A stretch of 64,000 nt of DNA from Hominenteromicrobium sp964531265 (lineage in GTDB: Bacteria; Bacillota; Clostridia; Oscillospirales; Acutalibacteraceae): the NCBI GenBank assembly GCA_964531265.1, contig CAZHDW010000008.1:1-64000 (forward strand), in the 5' to 3' direction. The translations under genes were made by a program, and so were the position numbers. A model generated the notes under the pieces. It had not been told where the DNA came from and searched no databases. It worked only from the letters and a program-made list of their open reading frames with translations. Of this stretch, positions 41,986 to 50,784 are shown piece after piece (positions within the stretch are counted from its first letter, which is position 1; every line of letters starts with the position of its first letter).

Positions 41986-42336
41986 GTGAATGTTCGAAGA
42001 GGAGATATTTATTATGCCGATCTCAGTCCGGTGGTCGGCAGTGAACAGGGCGGAGTCAGACCTGTTCTGATAGTGCAGAACGATGTCGGCAATCGTTTCA
42101 GCCCCACTGTGATAGCTGCGGCAATAACCAGCCAGAGGGATAAGACGAATTTGCCGACACATATTGCTCTTCAGGCTGAACGCACAGGGCTGCAAAAGGA
42201 TTCCATTGTTCTGCTTGAGCAGGTGAGAACCATAGACAAGCACAGGCTCAAGGAGAAAATGGGTAAGCTGGATGAAGCTGCAATGCAGCGTGTGAATGAA
42301 GCCATAGGTGTCAGTTTTGGCCTTTACAATACATAG
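41986..42336 (+). CDS. EndoA/MazF (PemK-like) mRNA interferase toxin
   Basis: A 116-residue MazF-family endoribonuclease that cleaves mRNA at a short motif. Conserved blocks: RRGDIYYADLSPVVGSEQGG, RPVLIVQNDVGN (with the catalytic Arg region), PTVIAAAITSQ, and DSIVLLEQVRTIDK. It resembles Bacillus EndoA (NdoA) in length. I start at GTG 41986 (MNVRRGD) with GGAG 10 bases upstream; a GTG 9 bases earlier is possible. No antitoxin gene is adjacent, so it is either an orphan or neutralised from elsewhere. Confidence 0.9.
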   Translation: MNVRRGDIYYADLSPVVGSEQGGVRPVLIVQNDVGNRFSPTVIAAAITSQRDKTNLPTHIALQAERTGLQKDSIVLLEQVRTIDKHRLKEKMGKLDEAAMQRVNEAIGVSFGLYNT

Positions 42337-42349
42337 AGTAGGGGCCGAA

Positions 42350-42390
42350 AAAAGCGCGGTAGGATCATAGCGATCCACCGCGCTTTTTGA
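42350..42390. terminator. Bidirectional terminator between the toxin and trmO genes
   Basis: Arms aaaagcgcggt / accgcgctttt with an inner gga(t)/(a)tcc pairing and T/A tracts on both sides; lies between convergent genes. Confidence 0.88.
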
Positions 42391-42396
42391 TTTTGA

Positions 42397-43089
42397 TCAT
42401 TTATTATCGGATAGCTTATCTATCCCCGTAACCGTCAGAAGATCATCACGAACCGTGAAATGTATCTCATAGCCCGCAAATGGAAATCCGAATACGCGCT
42501 GAGGGTCACTGATGTACTGCGGTCTCGGGTCATTGGACAGTATCTCTTCGAGTGCCTTTAGCTTTGCTTTCGGAAAGCGTTCGGCAAGCTCGTCGGAAAT
42601 CTCGACCTCCAGCCGATAGCCGAGACGCTCATCGGCAAAGCCGCCAACGGCCTCCGGATGGCTGTCGGTATAGGCAAGGTAGGGCTTGATGTCGTATATC
42701 GGTGTGCCGTCCATTAAGTCGGCTCCGGAGATATGTATAACCGTCCCGTCAACGGTCTTTTCCGTTCCAAGAAGCTTTACCGACGACAACCCGATGGGGT
42801 TAGGCCTGAATGGAGAGCGTGTTGCGAACACACCGAGGCGCTTGTTGCCGCCGAGACGCGGCGGACGTACAGTGGGCGACCAGGTGTCGCGCTGAGCTTC
42901 GGAGAATTTCCAGATCAGCCAGAGGTGCGAAAAGCCCTCAAGCCCCCTGAGTGCATCCTCGTTTCGAAATTCCGGAGTGAAAACTATCGTGGAGCGAAGC
43001 TCTGTCAGTCCGCTTTGACGCGGAATGCCGAATTTTGTGGGGAAATCAGTCCTGATATGTGCTATCACCCTCATCTCGTCCGTCATCAT
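42397..43089 (-). CDS. trmO: tRNA t6A37 N6-methyltransferase TrmO
   Basis: A 230-residue TrmO (YaeB/TsaA-like) protein that adds a methyl group to N6 of t6A37 in tRNA-Thr using SAM. Motifs: IGIPRQSGL, LEGFSHLWLIW, GVFATRSPFRPNPIGLSSVKL, and the C-terminal DPRPQY. Full-length with the C-terminal domain. Its start codons overlap the stop of the MATE gene upstream (ATGATGA), so it is coupled to that gene. Confidence 0.93.
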   Translation of the reverse strand: MMTDEMRVIAHIRTDFPTKFGIPRQSGLTELRSTIVFTPEFRNEDALRGLEGFSHLWLIWKFSEAQRDTWSPTVRPPRLGGNKRLGVFATRSPFRPNPIGLSSVKLLGTEKTVDGTVIHISGADLMDGTPIYDIKPYLAYTDSHPEAVGGFADERLGYRLEVEISDELAERFPKAKLKALEEILSNDPRPQYISDPQRVFGFPFAGYEIHFTVRDDLLTVTGIDKLSDNK

Positions 43090-44474
43090 TTTGCGGTCTC
43101 CACTGTAGTGTCCTGCTTTACGCTGAAGAGCTTTTTCGACTTGATAAGGAAGGTCAGCGTGGTCACTGTTGCCGCAAGGATATCACTGATCGGCTCTGCA
43201 AGGAACACGGCGAAAACCTTGTCCTCGAAGAAGAGCGGAAGAATGAATATAAGGGGTATGAGGAGAATGAGCTTTCTGAGGCATGCAAGCAGCAGACTGA
43301 CCTTTGCCTCGCCGACGGCCAAAAAGGTCTGCTGGCAGCTTATCTGGAAACCCAGCGAGAATGCGCCGCAGAGGAATATGCGCATGGCCCAGGTTGTATA
43401 TTCGACAAGTACAGTGTCTGAGGTGAAAATTCCGGCAAAGAAATTCGGCACCAGCAGCACTGCCCCCCAGAAAACTATCGCATATGCGGCACAGGAGACG
43501 AGCTGGCAGCGGAAGGCTTCCTTAACTCTTTCAACCTTCTTTGCACCGTAGTTGAAGCTGATTATCGGCTGCCCGCCCTGACAGATGCCCTGTAGCGGCA
43601 TGGTGAGAAGCTGATTCATGCTGTTGAGGATCGTCATCGCGCCGACGGCAAGGTCACCGCCAAAGCGTGAAAGACTGGAGGTAAAGCTGATAGAGAGCAG
43701 ACTTTCGGTGGAAAGCATGACGAAGGTGGACACACCAAGTCCGAGACAGGGGAGAATTATGCGCGGTATGAGCTTGAGATTTGCGAATTTCAGGCGGAGA
43801 TTGGTCTTTTTGCCTGTGAGAAATTTGAATATCCACACTGCGCTTACGGTCTGGCTGAGAACTGTTGCAAAAGCTGCACCCTTAACGCCCATGTCGAAAA
43901 CGAAAATGAAGATCGGATCGAGAATGATGTTTATCACAGCACCTATAACGGTCGTGAGCATGCTCGTCTTCGCAAAGCCCTGAGTAGTGATAAAGGGATT
44001 CATGCCCATGACGACAAGCACGAAGATGCTGCCGAGTATGTATATTCTTCCGTAATCCACAGCATACGGAAGAGTGCTGTCGCTTGCGCCGAACAGTCTG
44101 AGAAGATCGGGAGCGAAGATATAGAACACTACAGTGAGCACTACCGAGAAAAGAATGAGCGTTGTAAAGCAGTTGCCCATGGTCTTTTCCGCCTCGTCCT
44201 TATCGCCACGGCCCATGGCGATAGCTGCACGCGGTGCGCCGCCGGAGCCTGGCATCATGGCAAATGCGGTTATCAGCATGAGTATCGGCGTGAAAAGGCC
44301 GACACCTGTAAGGGCGGTTCCGCCGACCTCCGGAATATGGCCTATATAGATTCTGTCAACGATGTTGTACAGCAGATTTATTACCTGACCGATAATGGCA
44401 GGTACTGCGAGCTGTACCATTAGTTTTTTAATACTGCCGGATCCCATATCGCGGCTCGTATTAGCTTTCGACAT
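43086..44474 (-). CDS. MATE family efflux transporter (second)
   Basis: A 462-residue MATE exporter with about 12 helices in two halves (MVQLAVPAIIGQVINLLYNIVDRIYIG region near residue 20; GLGVSTFVMLSTESLL near 235). Family loops such as FITTQGFAKTSM and GAKKVERVKEAF are present. I chose the ATG at 44474 (MSKANTSRD), preceded by AAGGAG at 11 bases; a GTG 12 bases upstream overlaps the site. It differs clearly from the MepA-like pump at 23.9 kb and has no leader terminator. Upstream of trmO in the operon. Confidence 0.92.
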   Translation of the reverse strand: MSKANTSRDMGSGSIKKLMVQLAVPAIIGQVINLLYNIVDRIYIGHIPEVGGTALTGVGLFTPILMLITAFAMMPGSGGAPRAAIAMGRGDKDEAEKTMGNCFTTLILFSVVLTVVFYIFAPDLLRLFGASDSTLPYAVDYGRIYILGSIFVLVVMGMNPFITTQGFAKTSMLTTVIGAVINIILDPIFIFVFDMGVKGAAFATVLSQTVSAVWIFKFLTGKKTNLRLKFANLKLIPRIILPCLGLGVSTFVMLSTESLLSISFTSSLSRFGGDLAVGAMTILNSMNQLLTMPLQGICQGGQPIISFNYGAKKVERVKEAFRCQLVSCAAYAIVFWGAVLLVPNFFAGIFTSDTVLVEYTTWAMRIFLCGAFSLGFQISCQQTFLAVGEAKVSLLLACLRKLILLIPLIFILPLFFEDKVFAVFLAEPISDILAATVTTLTFLIKSKKLFSVKQDTTVETAK

Positions 44475-44510
44475 GTTTTGAAACACTCCTTGATAATTGA
44501 AATACTACCT

Positions 44511-44539
44511 ATTATATTGTCTGATTATGAACATTTCAA
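44511..44539 (-). promoter_or_regulatory. Promoter of the MATE-trmO operon
   Basis: On the minus strand, TTGAAA (44539-44534), a 17-bp spacer and a perfect TATAAT (44516-44511). Confidence 0.8.
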
Positions 44540-44635
44540 GAATCGAACGGCATAAATCAAATAAAAACTAAAAACAGCATGACCGTGCACGTGTTTTCGG
44601 CAGAATATATGCGCCCTATATGCTATGCTGTGAAA

Positions 44636-45280
44636 TCATATCAGGGAGAGAAATGCGCGGAAAAGCTTTTCGCCGTCCACGGCATCGGGGCGAATATGAG
44701 CAAACGAAATGCGCTCCGGGTGGAACTGAACGCCGAGCACACGACCATTTTCATGAATAAAGCCCTCGATTATGCCCTCGTCGCTGATGCATGTCGCAAT
44801 AAGCCCGTCGCCGAGCTTGTCGACTGCCTGATGATGCGAGCTGTTAACCGAGAATCTGACACCGTACATTCTCTTGATGAACGGATGCAGCGCCCTGACC
44901 TCATGCACATTATCAATACCCTCGCCGAGCATAACATGACGATCAGCACAGGAAATGTGCTGTATCATTGTGCCGCCGAGAGCCACATTGATTATCTGAT
45001 GGCCGCGGCAGATACCGAATATCGGCTTGTTTTGCTCCATAAAACGATGTACAAGCTCTATCTCGTCGTTGTCACGGGATTCATCTATGCCGACGCTTGC
45101 CGTGTTTTCCTGACCGTAGCGTGCCGGGTCTATGTCCGCTCCACCCGGGATGAGCAGTGCGTCACAGGCGTCGGCTTCGGAAAGCTCCATTGACACTACG
45201 GGCTGAGCACCGCATGCGGTAAGAGCATCGCGATAGTTTTTGTAATCGTCAGAAGTGCCTCTTAAAAAAACCTTTTTCAT
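44636..45280 (-). CDS. Gamma-glutamyl-gamma-aminobutyrate hydrolase-like (class I GATase)
   Basis: A 214-residue class I glutamine-amidotransferase-fold protein of the peptidase C26/PuuD type. Catalytic Cys lies in FGICRGHQIINVALGG (about residue 92), with the His-Glu pair in GVQFHPE near 190; LLIPGGADIDP and SSHHQAV are family marks. Relatives hydrolyse gamma-glutamyl compounds such as gamma-Glu-GABA. No polyamine or amino-acid pathway genes are adjacent. Monocistronic. Confidence 0.87.
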   Translation of the reverse strand: MKKVFLRGTSDDYKNYRDALTACGAQPVVSMELSEADACDALLIPGGADIDPARYGQENTASVGIDESRDNDEIELVHRFMEQNKPIFGICRGHQIINVALGGTMIQHISCADRHVMLGEGIDNVHEVRALHPFIKRMYGVRFSVNSSHHQAVDKLGDGLIATCISDEGIIEGFIHENGRVLGVQFHPERISFAHIRPDAVDGEKLFRAFLSLI

Positions 45281-45327
45281 ATCGTTACCTCCGAATGTTT
45301 AAGAAATTACAGCTTAACATCATATTA

Positions 45328-45356
45328 ATTGTAGCACAGTGTGGGAATACTTTCAA
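45328..45356 (-). promoter_or_regulatory. Promoter of the C26 hydrolase gene
   Basis: On the minus strand, TTGAAA (45356-45351), a 17-bp spacer ending CTGTGC and TACAAT (45333-45328). Confidence 0.75.
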
Positions 45357-45370
45357 TAAAAGGAGAGTGC

Positions 45371-46183
45371 ATGAAATTGAAGAATAGCAGAAAAACATGG
45401 CTAAACAACCGACAAGTAACGGAGATCAGGCTGTATAGAGCAGTCGGCCGGAAATATGCGAGGGAGGTAATGCTGAGCTTCCTCGGAATGCTGCTGGCTC
45501 TTATTATGACCGCACTGCTTGCGATGCCGCATTTGATGCGCGAGCCGATAGAGGTCGCTGCCGTGCCGGAGATAATTCAGGAGAGCCCGGCTTCGTCCGA
45601 AGTGGTAATCGATCATCCCGAAAGAACGGAAAAGGATGAGCTTTTGCTGCTTGTGAATGCGGATAATGCACTGCCGCAGGATATGAAGATAGTGACGCGC
45701 TCCTACGATGGAGTTGAAATAAATGCAGTGATCTATATTGACCTGTGTGCACTGATGGATGCGGCCTACCATGATGATGTGACGCTGTGGCTGGCATCGG
45801 GCTACAGAAGCGTTGAAAAGCAGCGGGAAATACTCGAAAGGGCAGTTTCAAACAGGATGAGTTCGGGTATGACGGAGGAGGAAGCCCTAGAGGATGCGCT
45901 GATGACGATACAGAGTCCGGGTCACAGCGAGCATCACACCGGCATGGCAATAGATTTCAATGATGTTAAGTTTGATTTTGAGAATACCGAGACCTATACC
46001 TGGCTCAGGGCGAACGCCGCCGCATATGGCTTTGTTGAGCGGTATCCGAGGGAAAAGGAGGCTGTGACGGGCATTGCCTATGAGCCGTGGCATTTCAGGT
46101 ATGTCGGAAGAGAGCACGCAAGAAAAATGTATGAGCTGAACATGTGTCTTGAGGAGTATGTGGAATATCTGTACGGAGAATAG
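45371..46183 (+). CDS. D-alanyl-D-alanine carboxypeptidase, VanY/M15B family
   Basis: A 270-residue membrane-anchored zinc peptidase acting on peptidoglycan stem peptides outside the membrane. One N-terminal helix (about 36-58, MLSFLGMLLALIMTALLAM) is followed by a linker and the VanY domain: SGYRSVEKQREI, SEHHTGMAIDFND (zinc His and Asp) and YEPWHFRYVG (catalytic Glu and zinc His). AGGAGAG precedes the ATG at MKLKNSRK; an upstream ATG in frame has no site. No van genes are near, so it is a housekeeping wall enzyme. Confidence 0.92.
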   Translation: MKLKNSRKTWLNNRQVTEIRLYRAVGRKYAREVMLSFLGMLLALIMTALLAMPHLMREPIEVAAVPEIIQESPASSEVVIDHPERTEKDELLLLVNADNALPQDMKIVTRSYDGVEINAVIYIDLCALMDAAYHDDVTLWLASGYRSVEKQREILERAVSNRMSSGMTEEEALEDALMTIQSPGHSEHHTGMAIDFNDVKFDFENTETYTWLRANAAAYGFVERYPREKEAVTGIAYEPWHFRYVGREHARKMYELNMCLEEYVEYLYGE

Positions 46184-46188
46184 TCGAT

Positions 46189-46222
46189 AAAAACGGAGAA
46201 GTTTACTTTCTCCGTTTTTTGT
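46189..46222 (+). terminator. Terminator of the VanY-type gene
   Basis: Arms aaacggaga / tctccgttt followed by TTTTG. Confidence 0.8.
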
Positions 46223-46223
46223 G

Positions 46224-46252
46224 TTGCAAAATCGTCTTAGGAGTTATATAAT
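46224..46252 (+). promoter_or_regulatory. Promoter of gltX-glnS
   Basis: TTGCAA, a 17-bp spacer and a perfect TATAAT; it starts right after the upstream terminator. Confidence 0.75.
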
Positions 46253-46275
46253 TAGCTTTATATTGGATAATTGGC

Positions 46276-46341
46276 GGCAAAAGAGGCTTTTGCCCGTCAA
46301 GCTAAGGGGTGAAGTGCCTTTTTGCGCTAATTCAGCACCCC
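46276..46341 (+). promoter_or_regulatory. Structured leader of gltX
   Basis: The roughly 100-base leader can form two hairpins. The first is a perfect 8-bp stem ggcaaaag / cttttgcc with a 3-base loop (46276-46294). The second is ggggtg / cacccc (46306-46341) with an internal stem agtgc / gcgct. There is no U-tract, no T-box motif and no known aptamer that I recognise. Any control would act on translation or stability. Confidence 0.45.
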
Positions 46342-46362
46342 GCAGAAAGGAAAGTGGAAATT

Positions 46363-47805
46363 ATGGTACGCACTCGATTTGCGCCCAGTCCTACTGGCTT
46401 TATGCACGTCGGTAACCTGAGAACCGCACTCTATGAATATCTTGTTGCCAAGTCACAGCAAGGTCGTTTTGTGCTCAGAATTGAAGATACCGATCAGGAA
46501 CGCTTTGTTGAAGGCGCAACTGACATCATCTATAATACATTGAAGCAAGTTGGCATGCAGCATGACGAAGGCCCGGATATCGGCGGCGAATTCGGCCCGT
46601 ATATACAGAGTGAGCGTAAGGACATGTATAAGCCCTACGCTGAGCAGCTCGTACGTGACGGCAAGGCATACTATTGCTTCTGCACAAAGGAAAGACTTGA
46701 GTCCATCCATGCGGACGGCTCCTTCGGCGGATATGACCGCCACTGCCGTGATCTGCCTCAGGAGGAGGTACAGCGCCTGCTCGATGCCGGAACTCCGTAT
46801 GTTATTCGTCAGCGCGTGCCGCTCGAGGGTGCAACCTCATTTGATGATACCGTTTACGGCACAATAACCATCGAAAACAAGGAGATCGAGGATCAGGTTC
46901 TGCTTAAGTCCGACGGTTTCCCGACATATAATTTCGCAAATGTTATCGATGACCACCTCATGAACATAACTCATGTTGTGCGCGGCAGCGAATACCTCAC
47001 CTCCACACCGAAGTACAATCTTCTCTACGAGGCATTCGGCTGGGAAAAGCCGGTTTACGTGCATCTTCCGCTCATTATGGGCAAGAATGCCGACGGCACA
47101 GTATCAAAGCTTTCAAAGCGTCATGGCTCCACAAGCTTCCAGGGACTTATCGATGACGGCTACCTGGCAGAGGCTATCACAAACTATATCGCTCTGCTCG
47201 GCTGGTGCCCGAAGGATAATCAGGAGATTTTCTCCCTCAAGGAGCTTGAAAGCGCATTCTCCATCGACGGCATAAGCAAGTCTCCGGCTGTCTTTGACTA
47301 TGACAAGCTTCTGTGGCTCAACGGCGAGTACATCAAAAAGATGTCTGCAGAGGAGTTCAGAGAGAACGCCATGCCGTACTACAAAGAGGTGTTCGGCGAT
47401 GCTGAGAAGCCGTGGGAGGTTCTGGATACCATATTGCAGCCGCGAGTTTCAAAGTTCATCGAGATACCGCAGCTTCTGTCCTTCTTCAAGGAGCTTCCGG
47501 AGTATAGCGCAGAGCTGTTTGTAAATAAGAAGAGCAAGACAAATCTCGAGAATTCACCGGTAATGCTGAAGGCTGCCGTTGAGGTGCTTTCCGGCATTGA
47601 GAGCTGGAATGTCGATACGATACATGAGGCTCTGATCTCTCTGGCTCAGAAGCTGGAGGTCAAGAACGGCACATTGCTGTGGCCGGTACGTATTGCCGCA
47701 GCCGGACAGACCGTTACACCGGGCGGTGCTATGGAGATACTTGCTGTGCTCGGAAAGGAAGAGGCACTTCGCCGTCTGAATATCGGCCTTGAGAAGCTCG
47801 GCTGA
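46363..47805 (+). CDS. gltX: Glutamate-tRNA ligase
   Basis: A 480-residue class I synthetase: FAPSPTGFMHVGNL (HIGH motif) at residues 6-19, KLSKRHG (KMSKS motif) near 252, and a C-terminal helical anticodon-binding domain. The start MVRTRFAPSP follows GGAAAGTGG. Since a separate glnS follows 41 bases later, this may be a discriminating GluRS that charges only tRNA-Glu, though that cannot be read directly. Confidence 0.97.
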   Translation: MVRTRFAPSPTGFMHVGNLRTALYEYLVAKSQQGRFVLRIEDTDQERFVEGATDIIYNTLKQVGMQHDEGPDIGGEFGPYIQSERKDMYKPYAEQLVRDGKAYYCFCTKERLESIHADGSFGGYDRHCRDLPQEEVQRLLDAGTPYVIRQRVPLEGATSFDDTVYGTITIENKEIEDQVLLKSDGFPTYNFANVIDDHLMNITHVVRGSEYLTSTPKYNLLYEAFGWEKPVYVHLPLIMGKNADGTVSKLSKRHGSTSFQGLIDDGYLAEAITNYIALLGWCPKDNQEIFSLKELESAFSIDGISKSPAVFDYDKLLWLNGEYIKKMSAEEFRENAMPYYKEVFGDAEKPWEVLDTILQPRVSKFIEIPQLLSFFKELPEYSAELFVNKKSKTNLENSPVMLKAAVEVLSGIESWNVDTIHEALISLAQKLEVKNGTLLWPVRIAAAGQTVTPGGAMEILAVLGKEEALRRLNIGLEKLG

Positions 47806-47846
47806 TCCGAACACGACCTAATTATACGAAAGGTACGGTTATATAT

Positions 47847-49547
47847 ATGAGTGAAGAAATTAAGAACACTGTATTGCCCGAGGGCGGAAGCACTAATTTC
47901 ATCGATGATTTCATCATTGAGGATATCTCCGCCGGCGGACAGTATGAGGGTGAGACCGTCCACACACGCTTTCCGCCGGAACCGAACGGCTATCTGCACA
48001 TCGGCCATTGCAAGGCGCTGACAATTGACTTCGGTACTGCCGAGAAGTTCGGCGGTATGTGCAATCTGCGTATGGATGACACAAACCCCACAAAAGAGGA
48101 TGTTGAATTCGTTGAGGCAATAAAGGAGGATATCCATTGGCTCGGATTTGACTGGGACGACAGATTCTTCTACGGCTCCGACTATTTTGAAAAGGATTAC
48201 GAGTACGCTGTTGAGCTTATTAAGAAGGGCCTTGCGTATGTGTGCGAGCTCACTCCGGAGCAGTTCAAGGAGCTGCGCGGAGATACCGAAACACCGGCAC
48301 AGTCCCCCTATCGTGACCGTCCGATAGAGGAGAGCCTCGATCTGTTCAAGCGTATGCGTGCGGGCGAATTCCCGGATAACGCAATGACACTGCGTGCAAA
48401 GATCGATCTGGCTTCCGGTAACTTTAATATGAGAGACCCGGTCATCTATCGCATAAGACATATGCATCATCACCGCCAGGGCGATAAGTGGTGCATCTAT
48501 CCGATGTATGACTTTGCACACCCGATACAGGATGCGCTTGAGGGCATCACACATTCTCTGTGCTCTCTTGAGTTTGAGAATCACCGTCCGCTCTACAACT
48601 GGGTGGTTGAGAATGTTTCCGTGCCGCATAAGCCGCGTCAGATTGAGTTTGCCCGTCTCGGTATAGACCACACTGTGCTCAGTAAGCGTAAGCTGAGAAA
48701 TCTTGTCGAGAACGGCTATGTGTCAGGCTGGGATGATCCTCGTATGCCCACACTGTGCGGACTGCGCCGCCGCGGATACACTCCGAAATCTATAAGAAAT
48801 TTCTGCGAGCGCGTAGGCGTAGCAAAATCTCCGAATACCATTCCGTTTGCATTCCTTGAGTTCTGCCTCAGAGAGGATCTCAACGAGACTGCACAGCGCG
48901 TTATGGCTGTTTTGAAGCCGATAAAGCTCACTATCACCAACTATCCCGAGGGACAGTCCGAGACAGTCGTTGTCGAGAACAATCCGAACCGTCCTGAGGA
49001 CGGCACACGCGAGGTGTCCTTCTCACGCAATCTCTGGATAGAGGCTGATGATTTCCTTGCTGAGCCCATTCCGAAGTATAAGCGTCTGTTCCCGAATGGC
49101 CCTGAGTGCCGTCTGAAGGGTGCATATCTCATCAAGTGCACAGGCTGCGTTACCGATGAAAACGGCAATGTTACCGAGGTGCTCGCAACCTATGACCCCG
49201 AATCCAGAGGCGGAGACCCGGCTGACGGACGCAAGGTCAAGGGCGCTACCATTCATTGGGTGGATGCAAACTGCTGCTGCGACGCTGAGGTTCGTCAGTA
49301 TTCCAATCTCTTTGATGATGCTGATCCGGATGCTGCCGGTAAGGATTATCTTGCATGCATGAATCCCGATTCTCTCGAGATTCTCTCCGGCTGCAAGGTT
49401 GAGAAGAGCCTTGAGAACGCCGAGGCACCGGCCTCCTATCAGTTCCTGCGTCAGGGCTATTTTTGCGTTGATAATAAGGATTCTTCTAAGGAGCATCTTG
49501 TTTTCAACAGATCGGTATCCCTTAAGGACAGCTTTAAGATGAAATAA
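47847..49547 (+). CDS. glnS: Glutamine-tRNA ligase
   Basis: A 566-residue GlnRS with the characteristic FPPEPNGYLHIGHCKAL (HIGH motif), the RMDDTNP block, VLSKRKL (KMSKS motif) and the C-terminal two-barrel anticodon-binding region. It charges tRNA-Gln directly. Most Firmicutes lack GlnRS and use GatCAB; its presence fits the subset of clostridia that acquired it. It forms an operon with gltX. Confidence 0.97.
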   Translation: MSEEIKNTVLPEGGSTNFIDDFIIEDISAGGQYEGETVHTRFPPEPNGYLHIGHCKALTIDFGTAEKFGGMCNLRMDDTNPTKEDVEFVEAIKEDIHWLGFDWDDRFFYGSDYFEKDYEYAVELIKKGLAYVCELTPEQFKELRGDTETPAQSPYRDRPIEESLDLFKRMRAGEFPDNAMTLRAKIDLASGNFNMRDPVIYRIRHMHHHRQGDKWCIYPMYDFAHPIQDALEGITHSLCSLEFENHRPLYNWVVENVSVPHKPRQIEFARLGIDHTVLSKRKLRNLVENGYVSGWDDPRMPTLCGLRRRGYTPKSIRNFCERVGVAKSPNTIPFAFLEFCLREDLNETAQRVMAVLKPIKLTITNYPEGQSETVVVENNPNRPEDGTREVSFSRNLWIEADDFLAEPIPKYKRLFPNGPECRLKGAYLIKCTGCVTDENGNVTEVLATYDPESRGGDPADGRKVKGATIHWVDANCCCDAEVRQYSNLFDDADPDAAGKDYLACMNPDSLEILSGCKVEKSLENAEAPASYQFLRQGYFCVDNKDSSKEHLVFNRSVSLKDSFKMK

Positions 49548-49557
49548 AATGAGCCTT

Positions 49558-49589
49558 GATTGCCGTCCGAAGAAATTTGGGCGGCAATC
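49558..49589 (+). terminator. Stem-loop after glnS without a U-tract
   Basis: An 11-bp stem gattgccgtcc / gggcggcaatc (one G-U) follows the glnS stop by 10 bases, but the next bases are GTAGGTTCG, so termination would be inefficient and some read-through to the next gene is possible. Confidence 0.35.
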
Positions 49590-49623
49590 GTAGGTTCGCA
49601 GGCGTTTATTTGGAGAAGCTTAT

Positions 49624-50676
49624 ATGATAAAAAAGAATTTGAACGATACACTTGAGATCAGGGGCAGGACACTCAGATGCCGTGTTGCTGTGCCGCCGAT
49701 GTATATCGGGCCGTTCAGCGGGCCGAACGGCATTGCGACCGAGAAAACCGTGAAGCATTATGCGTCCATGGCAAAGGGCGGCGCCGGACTGATAATTCAG
49801 GAGGCCACATGCGTAACTGCCGATGGACTTCTTGCACCGGATCAGCTTGGAATATGGAGCGATGAGCATATTCCGCATCTGAAAACCGTTACAGATGCCG
49901 TGCACGCCGCAGGTGGTACCATAGTGGTTCAGCTTCATCACGCAGGCGCTGTAAGCTCCTGTGAGGATATAGTTGCACCGAGTGAGTATACCGTTCGCGA
50001 GAGAACGGCACGCGCGCTGACGCTTGACGAGATTGAGGGGATAATCAATGCTTTCGTTGACGGTGCACGCAGAGCTGTTGAGGCAGGTTACGATGGCGTT
50101 GAGCTTCACGGCTGCCACGGATACCTGATCTCCCAGTTTCTCAATAAAAAAGTCAACAGACGCGAGGACAGCTACGGCAGGGAAGAGGCGTTTGTGACTG
50201 AGATATTCAAAAGAGTAAGAGCCAGTGTACCGGAGAGCTTTATAGTGGGCGTTCGCCTGGGTGCATTTGAGCCGACCATAGAGGATGGTGTGCGCCACGC
50301 CAAGGTGCTTGACGGGCTCGGTGTGGATTTTATTGACGTTTCCTACGGCTTCAGACCCGAAATGGTGGCACAGGCCCCGGAGCAGTGGCCGTATTCCGCA
50401 GCCGTTTGGGGTGGAGCTGAGATCAAAAAGGCTGTCTCGGTGCCGGTTTTTGCCGTGGACGGCATATGCACACCGCAGCAGGCGCAGAGCATACTGGATG
50501 ACACCGGACTTGATATGGTGGACGTCGGCAGAAGCGTTCTGGTGGATTATGCATGGGCTGAGCATGCAATAAGCGGTGCTGTTACCGGAAAATGCCTGCA
50601 TTGCAAGCACTGCAAATGGTATGATGACCCCGAAAAATGCTCGGGAAAGCTGCTTTTGAAGCGAATGACAGCATAA
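49624..50676 (+). CDS. Old yellow enzyme family NADH:flavin oxidoreductase
   Basis: A 350-residue FMN-dependent TIM-barrel oxidoreductase. Visible blocks: VAVPPMYIGPFSG at the N-terminus, QLHHAG, GYDGVELHGCHGYLISQFLNKK and NRREDSYG, all typical of OYE. The C-terminal CLHCKHCKWYDDPEKC motif hints at a metal or cluster site like the larger 2,4-dienoyl-CoA-reductase-type members, but the FAD and NAD domains of those are absent. Substrate unknown; such enzymes reduce enoates or xenobiotics. Confidence 0.9.
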   Translation: MIKKNLNDTLEIRGRTLRCRVAVPPMYIGPFSGPNGIATEKTVKHYASMAKGGAGLIIQEATCVTADGLLAPDQLGIWSDEHIPHLKTVTDAVHAAGGTIVVQLHHAGAVSSCEDIVAPSEYTVRERTARALTLDEIEGIINAFVDGARRAVEAGYDGVELHGCHGYLISQFLNKKVNRREDSYGREEAFVTEIFKRVRASVPESFIVGVRLGAFEPTIEDGVRHAKVLDGLGVDFIDVSYGFRPEMVAQAPEQWPYSAAVWGGAEIKKAVSVPVFAVDGICTPQQAQSILDDTGLDMVDVGRSVLVDYAWAEHAISGAVTGKCLHCKHCKWYDDPEKCSGKLLLKRMTA

Positions 50677-50686
50677 TAAAATTGTC

Positions 50687-50722
50687 GCAGAGTCCGAATA
50701 TATTATTCGGACTCTGCTTTTT
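50687..50722 (+). terminator. Terminator of the OYE gene
   Basis: The 14-bp perfect stem gcagagtccgaata / tattcggactctgc is followed by TTTTTG. Confidence 0.92.
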
Positions 50723-50723
50723 G

Positions 50724-50752
50724 TTGACTAAGTAAATGCCGCATGTTAAACT
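50724..50752 (+). promoter_or_regulatory. Promoter of birA
   Basis: TTGACT, a 17-bp spacer and TAAACT, starting just after the upstream terminator. Confidence 0.65.
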
Positions 50753-50784
50753 TAGCGTAACAGTTGAAATTGGGAGAAGATTGA

